DNA of 43,709 bases from Planctomycetota bacterium (GTDB lineage: Bacteria; Planctomycetota; PLA2). The notes under the pieces are model-generated. The model searched no databases and was not told the origin of the DNA. It was given only the letters and a program-made list of their open reading frames with translations. The translations under genes were made by a program, and so were the position numbers. Shown here piece after piece: positions 8,501 through 16,339 of this stretch. The stretch's first letter is position 1, and every line of letters starts with the position of its first letter. The stretch is from assembly GCA_021776735.1 (NCBI GenBank), contig JAJFFH010000065.1:1-43709 (forward strand). Reading direction: 5' to 3'.

Positions 8501-9146
8501 AATCAAGAACCCGCTCACCCCCATCAAGCTGACGGTGCAAAACCTCCGCGCGGCGAAAGCCGAGGACGGCGATGCTTTCGACGAGGACTTCGACCGGGGC
8601 GCGCAGCTCATCCTGGATCAGATCGACGCGCTGCAGCGCATCGCGGACTCGTTCAGCGCCTACGCGCGCTTTCCGACGCAGCGGTTCGAGAGCGTTGATC
8701 TCAATGCGCTGGCCCGAGACATCGGCGGTCTCTTTTCCGGAGCGGGCGGTTGCGCGCTCAAGGTGCAAACAGACAACACGCCGCTGACGGTGCGCGCGGA
8801 TCCCGACGAACTGCGCCGCGCGCTGATCAACCTGGTCACGAACGCGCAGCAGTCCGGCGCCCAACAGATCGAAGTCGTCGTCACCCGCGAGGGTGACCGC
8901 GCCCGCGTGGATGTTCGCGACGACGGCGCCGGCATCCCGCAAGACATCGAAGCGCGCATCTTCGACCCGTCGTTCACGACCAAGACCTCGGGCACAGGCC
9001 TCGGCCTACCGATCGTAAAGCGAATCATGGACGACCACGGCGGCACGATCGAAATCGACACGACACCCGAAAAAGGAACTGTGATTACGGTGCGTTTGCC
9101 GCTTAGCGGGGGAACCGCTAAGCCACTTCCTTTGCCCAACGCCTGA
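5553..9146 (+). CDS. ntrY: Large NtrY-like sensor histidine kinase
   Basis: A 1,197-residue membrane histidine kinase paired with the upstream response regulator. A TTG codon three bases after the regulator's stop is the only early start. Segments in order: one membrane helix (about 11-30), an outer domain, a block of several membrane helices (about 230-430), a second outer domain, two helices near 685-745, another outer domain, a helix near 890-910, then HAMP (TKPVQRLQAATTRVAAGDLD). The dimerisation/phosphoacceptor helix carries His982 in ARQIAHEIKNPLTPIKL, the NtrY-type H-box. The ATPase has NLVTNAQQSGA, RDDGAGIP and GTGLGLPIVKRIM. It is far longer than ordinary NtrY because of the extra membrane block and outer domains. 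A copy of the dispersed repeat (residues about 253-259, TANGRRC) lies in a loop before that membrane block. Confidence 0.92.
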   Translation: MRGATPGNTGIRGRIVPIPVLAVLGLAIVAAAWAWFFSAPPTPDEQFARARTLLEQRFESWRGRVERAAQRVAKTGTEVGRRPFVEAQRIVREESVDGVALLKQDGRAHFWAGRTFEIEDPEVAFFHAELGVSSRILDHPAHPVLYGYIGRGDAIAVAFLAFDERFPSRRALGDEVRRATGLTEVRLDYGAGNVPIPTGEKYHGRVVIDGLLHGILVAPDDAARAEAETRTRTTRLKVIGFLLALVVALGLWTANGRRCLPGAALVVTLRLLLAWCAGSLVATPAAFFLSALATLAVAALLRPLKLTAFGFGALAAAIAYGLHRATGLLAMRADLFDPLRVLPGAGAALLLAGFAFLCVGLFLVAHAGTRQRRWAWVPFACIAVVQLPFHGPLLATIAALTAFGLARAATRPEKGAVICFLAALAAVPLLYPAHRDATDRAVAGEARALLNRADDEAARAALEAAVARFSSEERDVHGLVAQILAEEGRDAKHAAFRLWSGADWDPARPCAVQVFSPDGALVSAFDFDSPPARWLPAPPTASDMSVRVLPGRGEGESIRFFVRDFELRTIGDERLVGRARFATPDRWDMLVSPLRPSIFGEPRDVLVPGTAPPLAFAEFRATGDPRPLSSAGPALTLSRPSAAVLARAREDGFASLRVQTPGREVRLLVVPGPYGFGGVVFEQGLVRHVGFVLAHVLSVCALLAFLYSLFVLAQRRGRPQLLFRHRVGFVVMLLTLPPVVVLAQYVTRVEEQRHEDTVQERLRRRLDLAEALLRGRTTLPDANWCADVAADHFVDINVYRGQELLATSRPGVWDTGLLGRRLAAPAQVALVLDRGDEFAGTEFFGHDSSLRTAYRRVPMSLDPQPLILAAPALEDRRALQRRATESQAALLALYLLTATLTSFVALTLGRSLTKPVQRLQAATTRVAAGDLDAKLPEGRDDEFGALIRAFNRMTDEVREAQDLRVRAEKAAAWREMARQIAHEIKNPLTPIKLTVQNLRAAKAEDGDAFDEDFDRGAQLILDQIDALQRIADSFSAYARFPTQRFESVDLNALARDIGGLFSGAGGCALKVQTDNTPLTVRADPDELRRALINLVTNAQQSGAQQIEVVVTREGDRARVDVRDDGAGIPQDIEARIFDPSFTTKTSGTGLGLPIVKRIMDDHGGTIEIDTTPEKGTVITVRLPLSGGTAKPLPLPNA
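6312..6328 (+). repeat. Dispersed 17-base repeat, copy 4 (inside histidine kinase gene)
   Basis: Reads GCAAACGGACGGCGATG. The identity with the copy in the glycosyltransferase gene extends on both sides (CA before, TCTTC after). It is read here in the frame that gives ANGRRC. Confidence 0.9.
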
Positions 9147-9172
9147 CGGCGTTGGAGGCGGGGGAAACGCCT
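9101..9172 (+). terminator. Three consecutive perfect hairpins spanning the kinase stop codon
   Basis: GCTTAGCGG-gggaa-CCGCTAAGC (9101-9123) lies within the last codons of the kinase gene. CCAACGCC-tgac-GGCGTTGG (9136-9155) has the kinase TGA stop in its loop. AGGCG-ggggaaa-CGCCT (9156-9172) follows. There is no T-run, so this is not a classical intrinsic terminator. It may end transcription with help, protect the mRNA end, or be a repeat remnant. The next gene starts at 9362. Confidence 0.6.
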
Positions 9173-9350
9173 AGTGCGGACTATTGCCACCGCAGATTCC
9201 GTTGTGTGCGCGGTGCCTGGTCGTCGGCGCGAAAAACTGCGCGGGTTATCCCCCGGATGTCGGTCCGTCGGCGCGACTCGAAAACACTTCGCCGCGGACT
9301 TCGCCTGTGTAGATTGATACGATCGGTCTTGGGAGGACCGACACCAGAAC

Positions 9351-9356
9351 AGGAGG
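9351..9356 (+). promoter_or_regulatory. Strong Shine-Dalgarno that fixes the RHS start
   Basis: AGGAGG lies five bases before the GTG at 9362. That start gives a clean lipoprotein signal peptide, unlike the longer open frame beginning at 9152. Confidence 0.8.
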
Positions 9357-9361
9357 CCGCT

Positions 9362-12300
9362 GTGCTCCGTGCGATCTACGTCTCAGGATTGGTTCTCGCT
9401 CTCGTCTTCGGCCTCTCCGGTTGCTCCAGCGGCAGCGTGCCGCAGCCCGCGCCCGAGTTGACGCAGGAGCCCTCGCGCAATCCGGCCTGGGGGCTCGACA
9501 GCAACGACAACCCGCGCAGCCTCTTGTTGGACACCGGTGAGTACGTCCTGAAGCGGACGGACATGGCCGTGCGCGGCCGGCGGCTCGGGTTCTTGTTCTC
9601 GCGCGTGTGGCGGTCGATGAACACGCACACTACCGCGCTCGGACGCGGCTGGGACGCGAACGTCTTCACGCGGCTTGAGTTCCTCGCCGACGGGACCGTC
9701 CGCCATCACGAAGGCAACGGTCGATTCGACGACTACGCACCCGGTGCCGTGCTCGCCGGAGCGGGCGTCATCGTCCGCCCGGGGCCGGCGGGCCGGTACC
9801 GCATGCTGCGCGACGAGATCGACGGGACCTTCACCCTGCGTTACCGCAACGGCCTGAAGTGCTTCTTCGACGCCCTGGGACGCATCACGCGGATGCGCGA
9901 CCGCATCGGCAACGAGTGCACCTACGCCTATGATCCCGCCGGCAACCTCGTCACGTTCACCGACGATCTTGGACGGAACTACACCTTTGCCTACGACCCC
10001 GCCGACCGGCTCGCCTCAATCACCGACTTCACCGGGCGCACCGTGCGGTACGCGTACGACGCCGCCGGGAGCCTGACCGATGCAACCTCGCCGACGGTTA
10101 CGGGCACGCCGCACGGCAACGATTTCCCGAACGGCAAGACCGAGCGCTACGTGTACGACGGCCTCGCCCGGGTGACCGGGATCATCTATCCCAACGAGGT
10201 CGCGGACGGTTCGCTGACTCAGGGACAGACCATGGCCTACAACGCGGCCAGCCGCGTGCTGCGCACCACGGTGGGCGGAACCAACGCATCCGGCGTCGCC
10301 GCGGGCGGGGAACTCACCTATTTCTACCAAGTCGCCGCGGCGGACCCCGCCCGAACCACGGTCACCGACCGCAACGGCAACACGACGGTCTACGAGTTCG
10401 ACCTTGTGGGCCACGTGACGTCCGTGGCCGAACAAGGCGCGGGCGGCCCCTTCGTCACGCGCTACGAATACAATCAGAACGGCGAGCGCACGCGCATCGT
10501 GTTTCCGATCGGCAACTCCGTCGAGTACACCTACGACGAAGGCAACCCCGACGTATTCCAGCGCGGCAATCTCTTGTCGGTGCGACGCGTGGCCGACGCG
10601 CGCGCGAGCGACCAGGCCGAACTGCGGACGATCTACACCTACGATCCGCTCTACAACCGTGTACGCACGGTGACAACGCCGCGCGGCAACGACCCGGCCT
10701 ACGTGCCGCAGAACGGCGGTGCGCAGTCCGCGGCGCGCTACACGACAACGTTCACGTTCGACTACCAGGAGGGGGCGTTCCCGCCGACGGAAGCCACCGA
10801 CTTCGGCATCGACATCCCAGCCGCGCTGCTCGGCCTCGGCGATGTGAACGGGAACGGCGCCAACGATCCGGCCATGGGCAATCTCGTCCGTCGCGACCGC
10901 CCCACCGTTCAACTGAACCCGACATCAAACCAGGCAGCCGCGGACGGCGATGCTTCTCAGGAGATCGTCGATCGCTACACCTACAACTCGTTCGGCCAGC
11001 GGATCTCGCACGAGGATCCCCGCGGCAACATCGGTACGTGGGACTATTTCGGGGAAAACGACCCCGACGGCGACGGCCAGGACCTGACGCCGGGCCGCGA
11101 CGCGGCCGCAGGCGGGTACCTGAGGCAGCAGACGCGCGACGCGATCGCGGGTCCACGCCGCCGGGACGCGGCCGATCCCGCACAGATCACGACGACGTTC
11201 GAGTGCGATCCCCGCGGCAACCGGGTCTCGCGCACCGACGGCGGCGGATTCGAGTATCTCCGGGTTTACAACGAGCTGGACCAGGTGGTCGAGACCGAGC
11301 GTCCGCGGGTCGATCCCGGCCAGGCGACGGGTTATCGGCACCGCTATCTCTACGACGACAACGACAACGTCGTACGGATGGACGTCGAGGCCGTGACGAC
11401 CGATCCGGACACCCATCAGCCCACCGCCGGCGGCACGTTCTTTATGCACCGCTTCAAGTTCGACATCCTCGACAACCTGATCGAGCGCGACCTCGACGCG
11501 ACGCGCGACGCCGCCTTGCCCGCGTCATCCCAACCCGAGCGCCTCGTCACGACACTGCGCTACGACCCGAACGAGAACCTCGTCTCCATGACGCGGCCCG
11601 AAGGGAACCGAACGACGATCGGGTACGACGTACGCGACCTGCGCGTGTCCGTCACGCGCGGCGACGGATCTCCCGACGCCTCCACCTGGACGTACGGCCA
11701 CGATCTCAACGGCAACCTGGCCTCGCTTACGGACGCCGACGGCGATGCCCACACGATCGGCCACGACGGCTTCGACCGGCGCTCGGGCTCGGTCGATCGT
11801 GACGGCAACGAAACGCGCTACCGGTACGACAACGACAGCAACATGGTTCGGCTCGACTTCCTCGGCAGGCCGACCGCTGATTCCAAGGCGAACGTACTGC
11901 TCGCAGGCCACGACGCGCTCTACGACGAACTGGGCCGGCGCATCCGGATCGACCGCGACCTGTTCGTCACAAGCGCCGCCGCGCTTGCCGGCGCCGGCGC
12001 CACGGTCACGGATGGCGATCTGACGCCGGGCGACAGCAAGGTCAGCACCGCCTACGAGTACGACGCCGGTTCGCGCCTTGCGTTCCAGGTCCGCGACGAC
12101 CTCGCCACGTACGCACACGTCCACGACGGCGCCAACCGGCGCGTGCGAACCGTGTTGCCGATCCCCGGTACCGCGGTCGACTTTTCCTGGGACGATAATG
12201 ACAACCCCGTCCGGCGGGTCGAGACGCACGCGAGCCCGGAGGACATCGTGCCGCCGGTGCAGCTCGAGACGATTACCGTCTACGATGCGCTCAACCGGCC

Positions 12301-15106
12301 GGAACGGATCACGGATCCCAAGGGTCAAACCACACGTCTGGAGTACGACAGCCGGGACAACATGGTGTCGATGTACGACGCCCGTGGCGCCGTGATCCCC
12401 GATCCGCTGGGCCTGTTCCCCGGCGACATCAACGACCGCGGCAACGCGACCCACCACCTCTTTGACGGCGTGAGCCGGCGCTGGGCAACGACCCGCGAGC
12501 TGCGGGTCGGCGGCGAAGGCGAAAACGCACGCGACACGACGGGCGCATTCAACGCGGACGGACTCGTCACGACCCTCACGGAGTACGACGGCAACGGCCG
12601 TGTCGCGGCGCGGATCGACGACAACGGCAACACGACGAGCTACGCCTATGACGACGTCGATCGCCCGACGCAACGTACGAACGCGGACGGCGGGATCCGC
12701 CTGTGGCGCTGGGACCGCGACCACCGCCGGATCGGAATGACCGACGAAAACAACACCGTCCACACCTACGGCCATGACAGGCTCGACCGGCTGACCGCCC
12801 ATACGGTCGTGCCGGACGCGGGGCGATCACTGGCAGGCGGGGACGCGGGCGTGCCGCTGCTCGTGGGCACCACGGAACAGACGTTTGCCTACGACGGCCG
12901 CTCGCGCATGACGCGCAGCACGGACAACAACGATCCCGGCGACGAGGTGGACGACGTCGTGGTCTCTATGATCTGGGACTCGCTCGATCGCTGCGTCCAG
13001 GAAGGCCAGGGCGGCCTCACGGTCGGGCGGAGCTTCGCCGCCGACGACTATGCGGCGTGCCACTACCCGAACGGGCGCACGGTGAACCATGCCTACGACC
13101 TGCACAACCAGCTTGTCGAGGTGACGGACTCGAAACTCACCGTCAGCAAGCGCTACCTCGGCTCGTGCCGCACAACCATCCTCGAGACGTGCAGCCGCCC
13201 CGGATTCGGCACGGTCGCCGAGCGCCGCCAGGTGCTCGACGCCAAAAAACTCGTGCAGCAGATCGACTTTCTGAACCCGAACGGCGACAGCCTGGGCATG
13301 CTCGGCCTCGTGCGCAACCGCGCCGACGACGTCACCGCCGCGAATACTCGTTTCGAGGTGCCGGGTACGGAGGCAGCGTTGGATCGCATCCAGAACACCG
13401 CCCTCGATAGCCTGCGGCGCGTGACCGTGCAGGACAACAGCGAACCGGGCGGTCCGGCGGCGCTCGCGGGAATTGTCGATATCGGCGGCGGCGACATGAC
13501 GTTCATCGAGTACGGCGGTGCACAGGACCGGAGACGGCTCACGACACAGCCCGGCAATGTGGTCCGAGACGTCACCTTCAATGACGTCTACGAACGCGAC
13601 GACTTCATCTTCAACGGCGGCGGAGCCGGTAACGGCCTGCGCACGACGGACGACCGGTTCGTGTACCAGTGGGACGCCTGGGACCGCCTGCGTACCGTGC
13701 GCATGGCCCTCGATCCAAACATCATTGTCGCGGAGTACGACTACGACGCGAGCCCCGCGATCGTCGGCGGGCGCCGCGTGCGCAAGACCGTCGGCGGAAC
13801 CGAGACGACGTTTTTCTACGACGGCGCCCAGGTCATCGAGGAGCGCGACGGAAGCGACATGGTCACGCGCCAGTACATCTGCGGTCCCGGGATGGCCGAC
13901 GACATCCTGGCGATGGATCTGGACACGGACGCCGATGGCGATCCGGACTCGCTGTTTTTCCACCTGAAGGACTTCAACAACAACGTCACTCAGCTCATCG
14001 ACCAGGACGGCGCCACGGCCGTGGTCTACGCCTACGACGCAAACGGCCAGCCCCTGTTTCGGGACGGCACCCTCGCGCCGCAGCTCCAGGATCCGCACGG
14101 CAATCCGTTCCTGTTCACGGGGCGCCGCTTCGACGCGGAGACCGGCCTGTACTACTACCGCGCACGCTACTACGACCCGACGGTGGGCGAGTTCTTAAGC
14201 CGCGACCCGGCCGGGTTCTGGGGCGGCCCGAGCAGCGCAATGACGGAATTCGACGTGCTACTCGACATGCGCCTGTTCGGCCTTGTCGGCCCGGACTTCT
14301 TCGCCGACGTGAACGGCGGTCTTGTGCCGGACCTGATCATCTCCGCCGGAGAGGAGGGCGACGGTCCGCAGTTCTCGGTGAGCGCCGGAGCCATCAACGA
14401 TCAGGCGGCCAATTCAAACGACCCGGTCTCGGTCTCGTTCGCCCGTGACAGTGCCCTGCCACTCGTGACTGCGGGCCGGCCTGCACAGGGCGACCTGGTG
14501 GACGATGCCGGCACCCAGGACGGTAATCCGTTCGCCTATGCCGGCAACAACCCGTGGAACGTGCGTTCCCCGGCGGGCACGACTGCGATGGCAGGCTTCG
14601 CCGAGGACATCCGATTCTTCATCGATAGCTCCGCCCCGGACGACATGGAGTACTTCCTTAACGTTTGGCGCCCTGCTCGCGAAATCTTGGCACAGGACGC
14701 GAACGCCCCAAGCCTCATCGAACTCATGGCATCGACGAACGGCAACAGATTGACGCAGGGGTTCGAGGTCGTCCGCGGGACTGTGCGTGGAACCGTCGCG
14801 CCGGCGGCACTGCCAGCTCCGAACGCCATCGTCGCAGCCGGGCAGCCGGCACAGCTCGTTGCTCCCCAAGGATCCGGTGCGAACGCACCTCCGAAGCCGC
14901 GCGCGCGCAAGTCCAACCGGCGCCGCCGAAGAAACCGCGGTCGATGGCGGCCGGTCCGGGTGCGCTGCACGTCTCCCGGGGGCAAAAAGTGCGACATCCT
15001 GGTCACCCGCAACGACGGGGAGGCGATCGGCCGGGGCGAAAAGAAACGCCCGGAGGGTCGCATCATCATCGTGGTCGGCTCGCGCGTTACCGGGCGCAGG
15101 GGCTGA
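9362..15106 (+). CDS. RHS/YD-repeat lipoprotein
   Basis: A 1,914-residue surface or periplasmic protein of the RHS family. The start is the GTG with an ideal ribosome site, and the signal peptide ends in the lipobox LSGC (cysteine at about residue 20). Dozens of YD repeats follow (patterns such as YAYDPAGNL, YTYDEGN, YRYDNDSN), which in this family wrap into a beta-cocoon shell. The RHS core signature is clear near 1595-1620: TGLYYYRARYYDPTVGEFLSRDPAGF, cited by its ends. Unusually, about 100 residues (about 1621-1720, including an ADVNGG/PDLIISAG stretch) separate this from the normal follow-on NPFAYAGNNPWN. The tail of about 190 residues ends in an Arg/Lys-rich region; I cannot name a toxin fold there, and no immunity-like gene follows on the same strand. 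Confidence 0.92.
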   Translation: MLRAIYVSGLVLALVFGLSGCSSGSVPQPAPELTQEPSRNPAWGLDSNDNPRSLLLDTGEYVLKRTDMAVRGRRLGFLFSRVWRSMNTHTTALGRGWDANVFTRLEFLADGTVRHHEGNGRFDDYAPGAVLAGAGVIVRPGPAGRYRMLRDEIDGTFTLRYRNGLKCFFDALGRITRMRDRIGNECTYAYDPAGNLVTFTDDLGRNYTFAYDPADRLASITDFTGRTVRYAYDAAGSLTDATSPTVTGTPHGNDFPNGKTERYVYDGLARVTGIIYPNEVADGSLTQGQTMAYNAASRVLRTTVGGTNASGVAAGGELTYFYQVAAADPARTTVTDRNGNTTVYEFDLVGHVTSVAEQGAGGPFVTRYEYNQNGERTRIVFPIGNSVEYTYDEGNPDVFQRGNLLSVRRVADARASDQAELRTIYTYDPLYNRVRTVTTPRGNDPAYVPQNGGAQSAARYTTTFTFDYQEGAFPPTEATDFGIDIPAALLGLGDVNGNGANDPAMGNLVRRDRPTVQLNPTSNQAAADGDASQEIVDRYTYNSFGQRISHEDPRGNIGTWDYFGENDPDGDGQDLTPGRDAAAGGYLRQQTRDAIAGPRRRDAADPAQITTTFECDPRGNRVSRTDGGGFEYLRVYNELDQVVETERPRVDPGQATGYRHRYLYDDNDNVVRMDVEAVTTDPDTHQPTAGGTFFMHRFKFDILDNLIERDLDATRDAALPASSQPERLVTTLRYDPNENLVSMTRPEGNRTTIGYDVRDLRVSVTRGDGSPDASTWTYGHDLNGNLASLTDADGDAHTIGHDGFDRRSGSVDRDGNETRYRYDNDSNMVRLDFLGRPTADSKANVLLAGHDALYDELGRRIRIDRDLFVTSAAALAGAGATVTDGDLTPGDSKVSTAYEYDAGSRLAFQVRDDLATYAHVHDGANRRVRTVLPIPGTAVDFSWDDNDNPVRRVETHASPEDIVPPVQLETITVYDALNRPERITDPKGQTTRLEYDSRDNMVSMYDARGAVIPDPLGLFPGDINDRGNATHHLFDGVSRRWATTRELRVGGEGENARDTTGAFNADGLVTTLTEYDGNGRVAARIDDNGNTTSYAYDDVDRPTQRTNADGGIRLWRWDRDHRRIGMTDENNTVHTYGHDRLDRLTAHTVVPDAGRSLAGGDAGVPLLVGTTEQTFAYDGRSRMTRSTDNNDPGDEVDDVVVSMIWDSLDRCVQEGQGGLTVGRSFAADDYAACHYPNGRTVNHAYDLHNQLVEVTDSKLTVSKRYLGSCRTTILETCSRPGFGTVAERRQVLDAKKLVQQIDFLNPNGDSLGMLGLVRNRADDVTAANTRFEVPGTEAALDRIQNTALDSLRRVTVQDNSEPGGPAALAGIVDIGGGDMTFIEYGGAQDRRRLTTQPGNVVRDVTFNDVYERDDFIFNGGGAGNGLRTTDDRFVYQWDAWDRLRTVRMALDPNIIVAEYDYDASPAIVGGRRVRKTVGGTETTFFYDGAQVIEERDGSDMVTRQYICGPGMADDILAMDLDTDADGDPDSLFFHLKDFNNNVTQLIDQDGATAVVYAYDANGQPLFRDGTLAPQLQDPHGNPFLFTGRRFDAETGLYYYRARYYDPTVGEFLSRDPAGFWGGPSSAMTEFDVLLDMRLFGLVGPDFFADVNGGLVPDLIISAGEEGDGPQFSVSAGAINDQAANSNDPVSVSFARDSALPLVTAGRPAQGDLVDDAGTQDGNPFAYAGNNPWNVRSPAGTTAMAGFAEDIRFFIDSSAPDDMEYFLNVWRPAREILAQDANAPSLIELMASTNGNRLTQGFEVVRGTVRGTVAPAALPAPNAIVAAGQPAQLVAPQGSGANAPPKPRARKSNRRRRRNRGRWRPVRVRCTSPGGKKCDILVTRNDGEAIGRGEKKRPEGRIIIVVGSRVTGRRG

Positions 15107-15218
15107 TCGTCACGCAACGCTCGACCAACCGCTGCTCGACGACCTCCTCGTACGCCCGCCGGATCCTGTTCGGCGAGCGCCGAAGGAGCCAGCCAAGGGG
15201 GGGGCGGGGGCGCCGCCG

Positions 15219-15986
15219 TCACGCGGAACGCTGGCGGCGGCGGCGCACAACGAACGCGGTCGCGGCGAGCACCGCGCCCAGCAGCCCGAGCGTGCCGGGC
15301 TCGGGGCTCGCGAAATAGCGGAAGCTGCCCGCGTGGTAGCGGTTGAAGGGACCGGTGTCGAGGATGGTCGGGAAGGCGCCTATTCCGAAGCGGCCACCCG
15401 CACCGCGGGCGCCGGCCCGGGCGCGGCCGATGCCGAGTAGGGCGCCATCGTTGTCGAAGAACGTCGGCACCGGCTCAAGATCCTGAAAGACCGCGCCGCT
15501 GTTGCCGTTCGAGTCGCGGTTGTCCGTCTCGTACGAAACAACGATCGCGAACTCGGTCCCGGCCGGCAGGAACAGCGCCTCGTCCAGCGGCATGTACCGG
15601 TATTGGCCGCGCAACTCGCCCTGCCCCGCCGCGATCGCGACGACGGCGAGTACACCACCGGTCTGGATGTCGTAGATGCTGGCCATGTGACCGGAAACGA
15701 AGCCGTCACCGTTGTCGTCCCAGACGCCGAGCTGGTCGATCGTGACGCCGGCCGCGTGGACCACCAAAAAGTCGAGTCCGAGATTGACGCCCAAGAACGT
15801 CTGGCGGCCGCGGCCATCCGGGTTGACCCGGAACGCGTCGAGGGGATTGCCGGTGTTGCGCTTCTGGTGGGAGCCCACGAAGATGTTGCCGGTGAAGACA
15901 TCCACCGTGTCCGCCACCGCGGGCACAGCCAACACCAAAACGCATAGGACCCTGATCGATATCGACACGTCACCGTGCCAGATCAA
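15219..15986 (-). CDS. PEP-CTERM sorting-signal protein
   Basis: A 255-residue exported protein. Residues about 9-25 (SIRVLCVLVLAVPAVAD) form a signal peptide. The C-terminus has the full PEP-CTERM layout: SPEPGTLGLLGAV, a hydrophobic helix, then the basic tail RRRRQRSA. Such proteins are normally anchored and then processed by an exosortase (none is in this window). The middle is beta-rich with Gly/Asp/Asn turns (WDDNGDGFVSGHMASIYD) and resembles the generic DUF4082-like or discoidin-like beta proteins that often carry this tag, but I cannot assign a domain. It is convergent with the RHS gene. Confidence 0.87.
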   Translation of the reverse strand: MIWHGDVSISIRVLCVLVLAVPAVADTVDVFTGNIFVGSHQKRNTGNPLDAFRVNPDGRGRQTFLGVNLGLDFLVVHAAGVTIDQLGVWDDNGDGFVSGHMASIYDIQTGGVLAVVAIAAGQGELRGQYRYMPLDEALFLPAGTEFAIVVSYETDNRDSNGNSGAVFQDLEPVPTFFDNDGALLGIGRARAGARGAGGRFGIGAFPTILDTGPFNRYHAGSFRYFASPEPGTLGLLGAVLAATAFVVRRRRQRSA

Positions 15987-16052
15987 ACCGTGTGCCGACG
16001 CGAATTCAGCGCCCTTCGACGGGCCCGTGTTGCGTTTTCTCGACGTTCGCCG

Positions 16053-16316
16053 CTACTTCTTGGAGCTCACGTCGATGTAGACCATGCGCAACTGGTACAG
16101 GCAGTCGTTGAGGAACTTCTCCTCGGCTTCGTCGAGGTTGCCCTTGCTCTTGTCCTCGAGCACCTGCAACAGATCGATCGCGAACTTCGCCTGAGGGAGA
16201 TCGACGGACGTTTCGTTCGTCGAGGGGTTCGCCACCTGTCCCAGCGCCACCGCGGCCTGGGTGGCGAAGGTGGAGACCATGACCTGAAAATCGGGCGTGG
16301 GGAGCTCTTCGGCCAT
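16053..16316 (-). CDS. DUF1844 family protein
   Basis: An 87-residue soluble protein matching the DUF1844 pattern: FQVMVSTFATQAAVALGQV, then AKFAIDLLQVLEDKSKGNL and EEKFLNDCLYQLRMVYIDV. The function of the family is unknown; it is mainly alpha-helical and widespread in Planctomycetota, Deltaproteobacteria-like groups and Acidobacteriota. The start at 16316 (MAEELPTPDF) fits the usual family N-terminus better than the upstream codon at 16361, which would overlap the divergent gene. No strong ribosome site is visible. Confidence 0.85.
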   Translation of the reverse strand: MAEELPTPDFQVMVSTFATQAAVALGQVANPSTNETSVDLPQAKFAIDLLQVLEDKSKGNLDEAEEKFLNDCLYQLRMVYIDVSSKK

Positions 16317-16339
16317 GTCCGGATGATAGCGTGGAGGCC

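Noticed and set aside
4122..8942. Very long open frames on the minus strand opposite the response regulator and kinase (689 and 802 residues)
   Set aside because: They mirror the strongly biased codons of the real genes on the plus strand, have odd His/Ala/Arg-rich composition and no recognisable domain.
9152..9361. Start of the RHS protein at 9152
   Set aside because: The added 70 residues are Arg-rich with no signal and no ribosome site. GTG at 9362 has AGGAGG and gives a lipoprotein signal.
15107..15218. Immunity gene directly after the RHS gene
   Set aside because: Only about 110 bases without an open frame on the plus strand precede the convergent PEP-CTERM gene.
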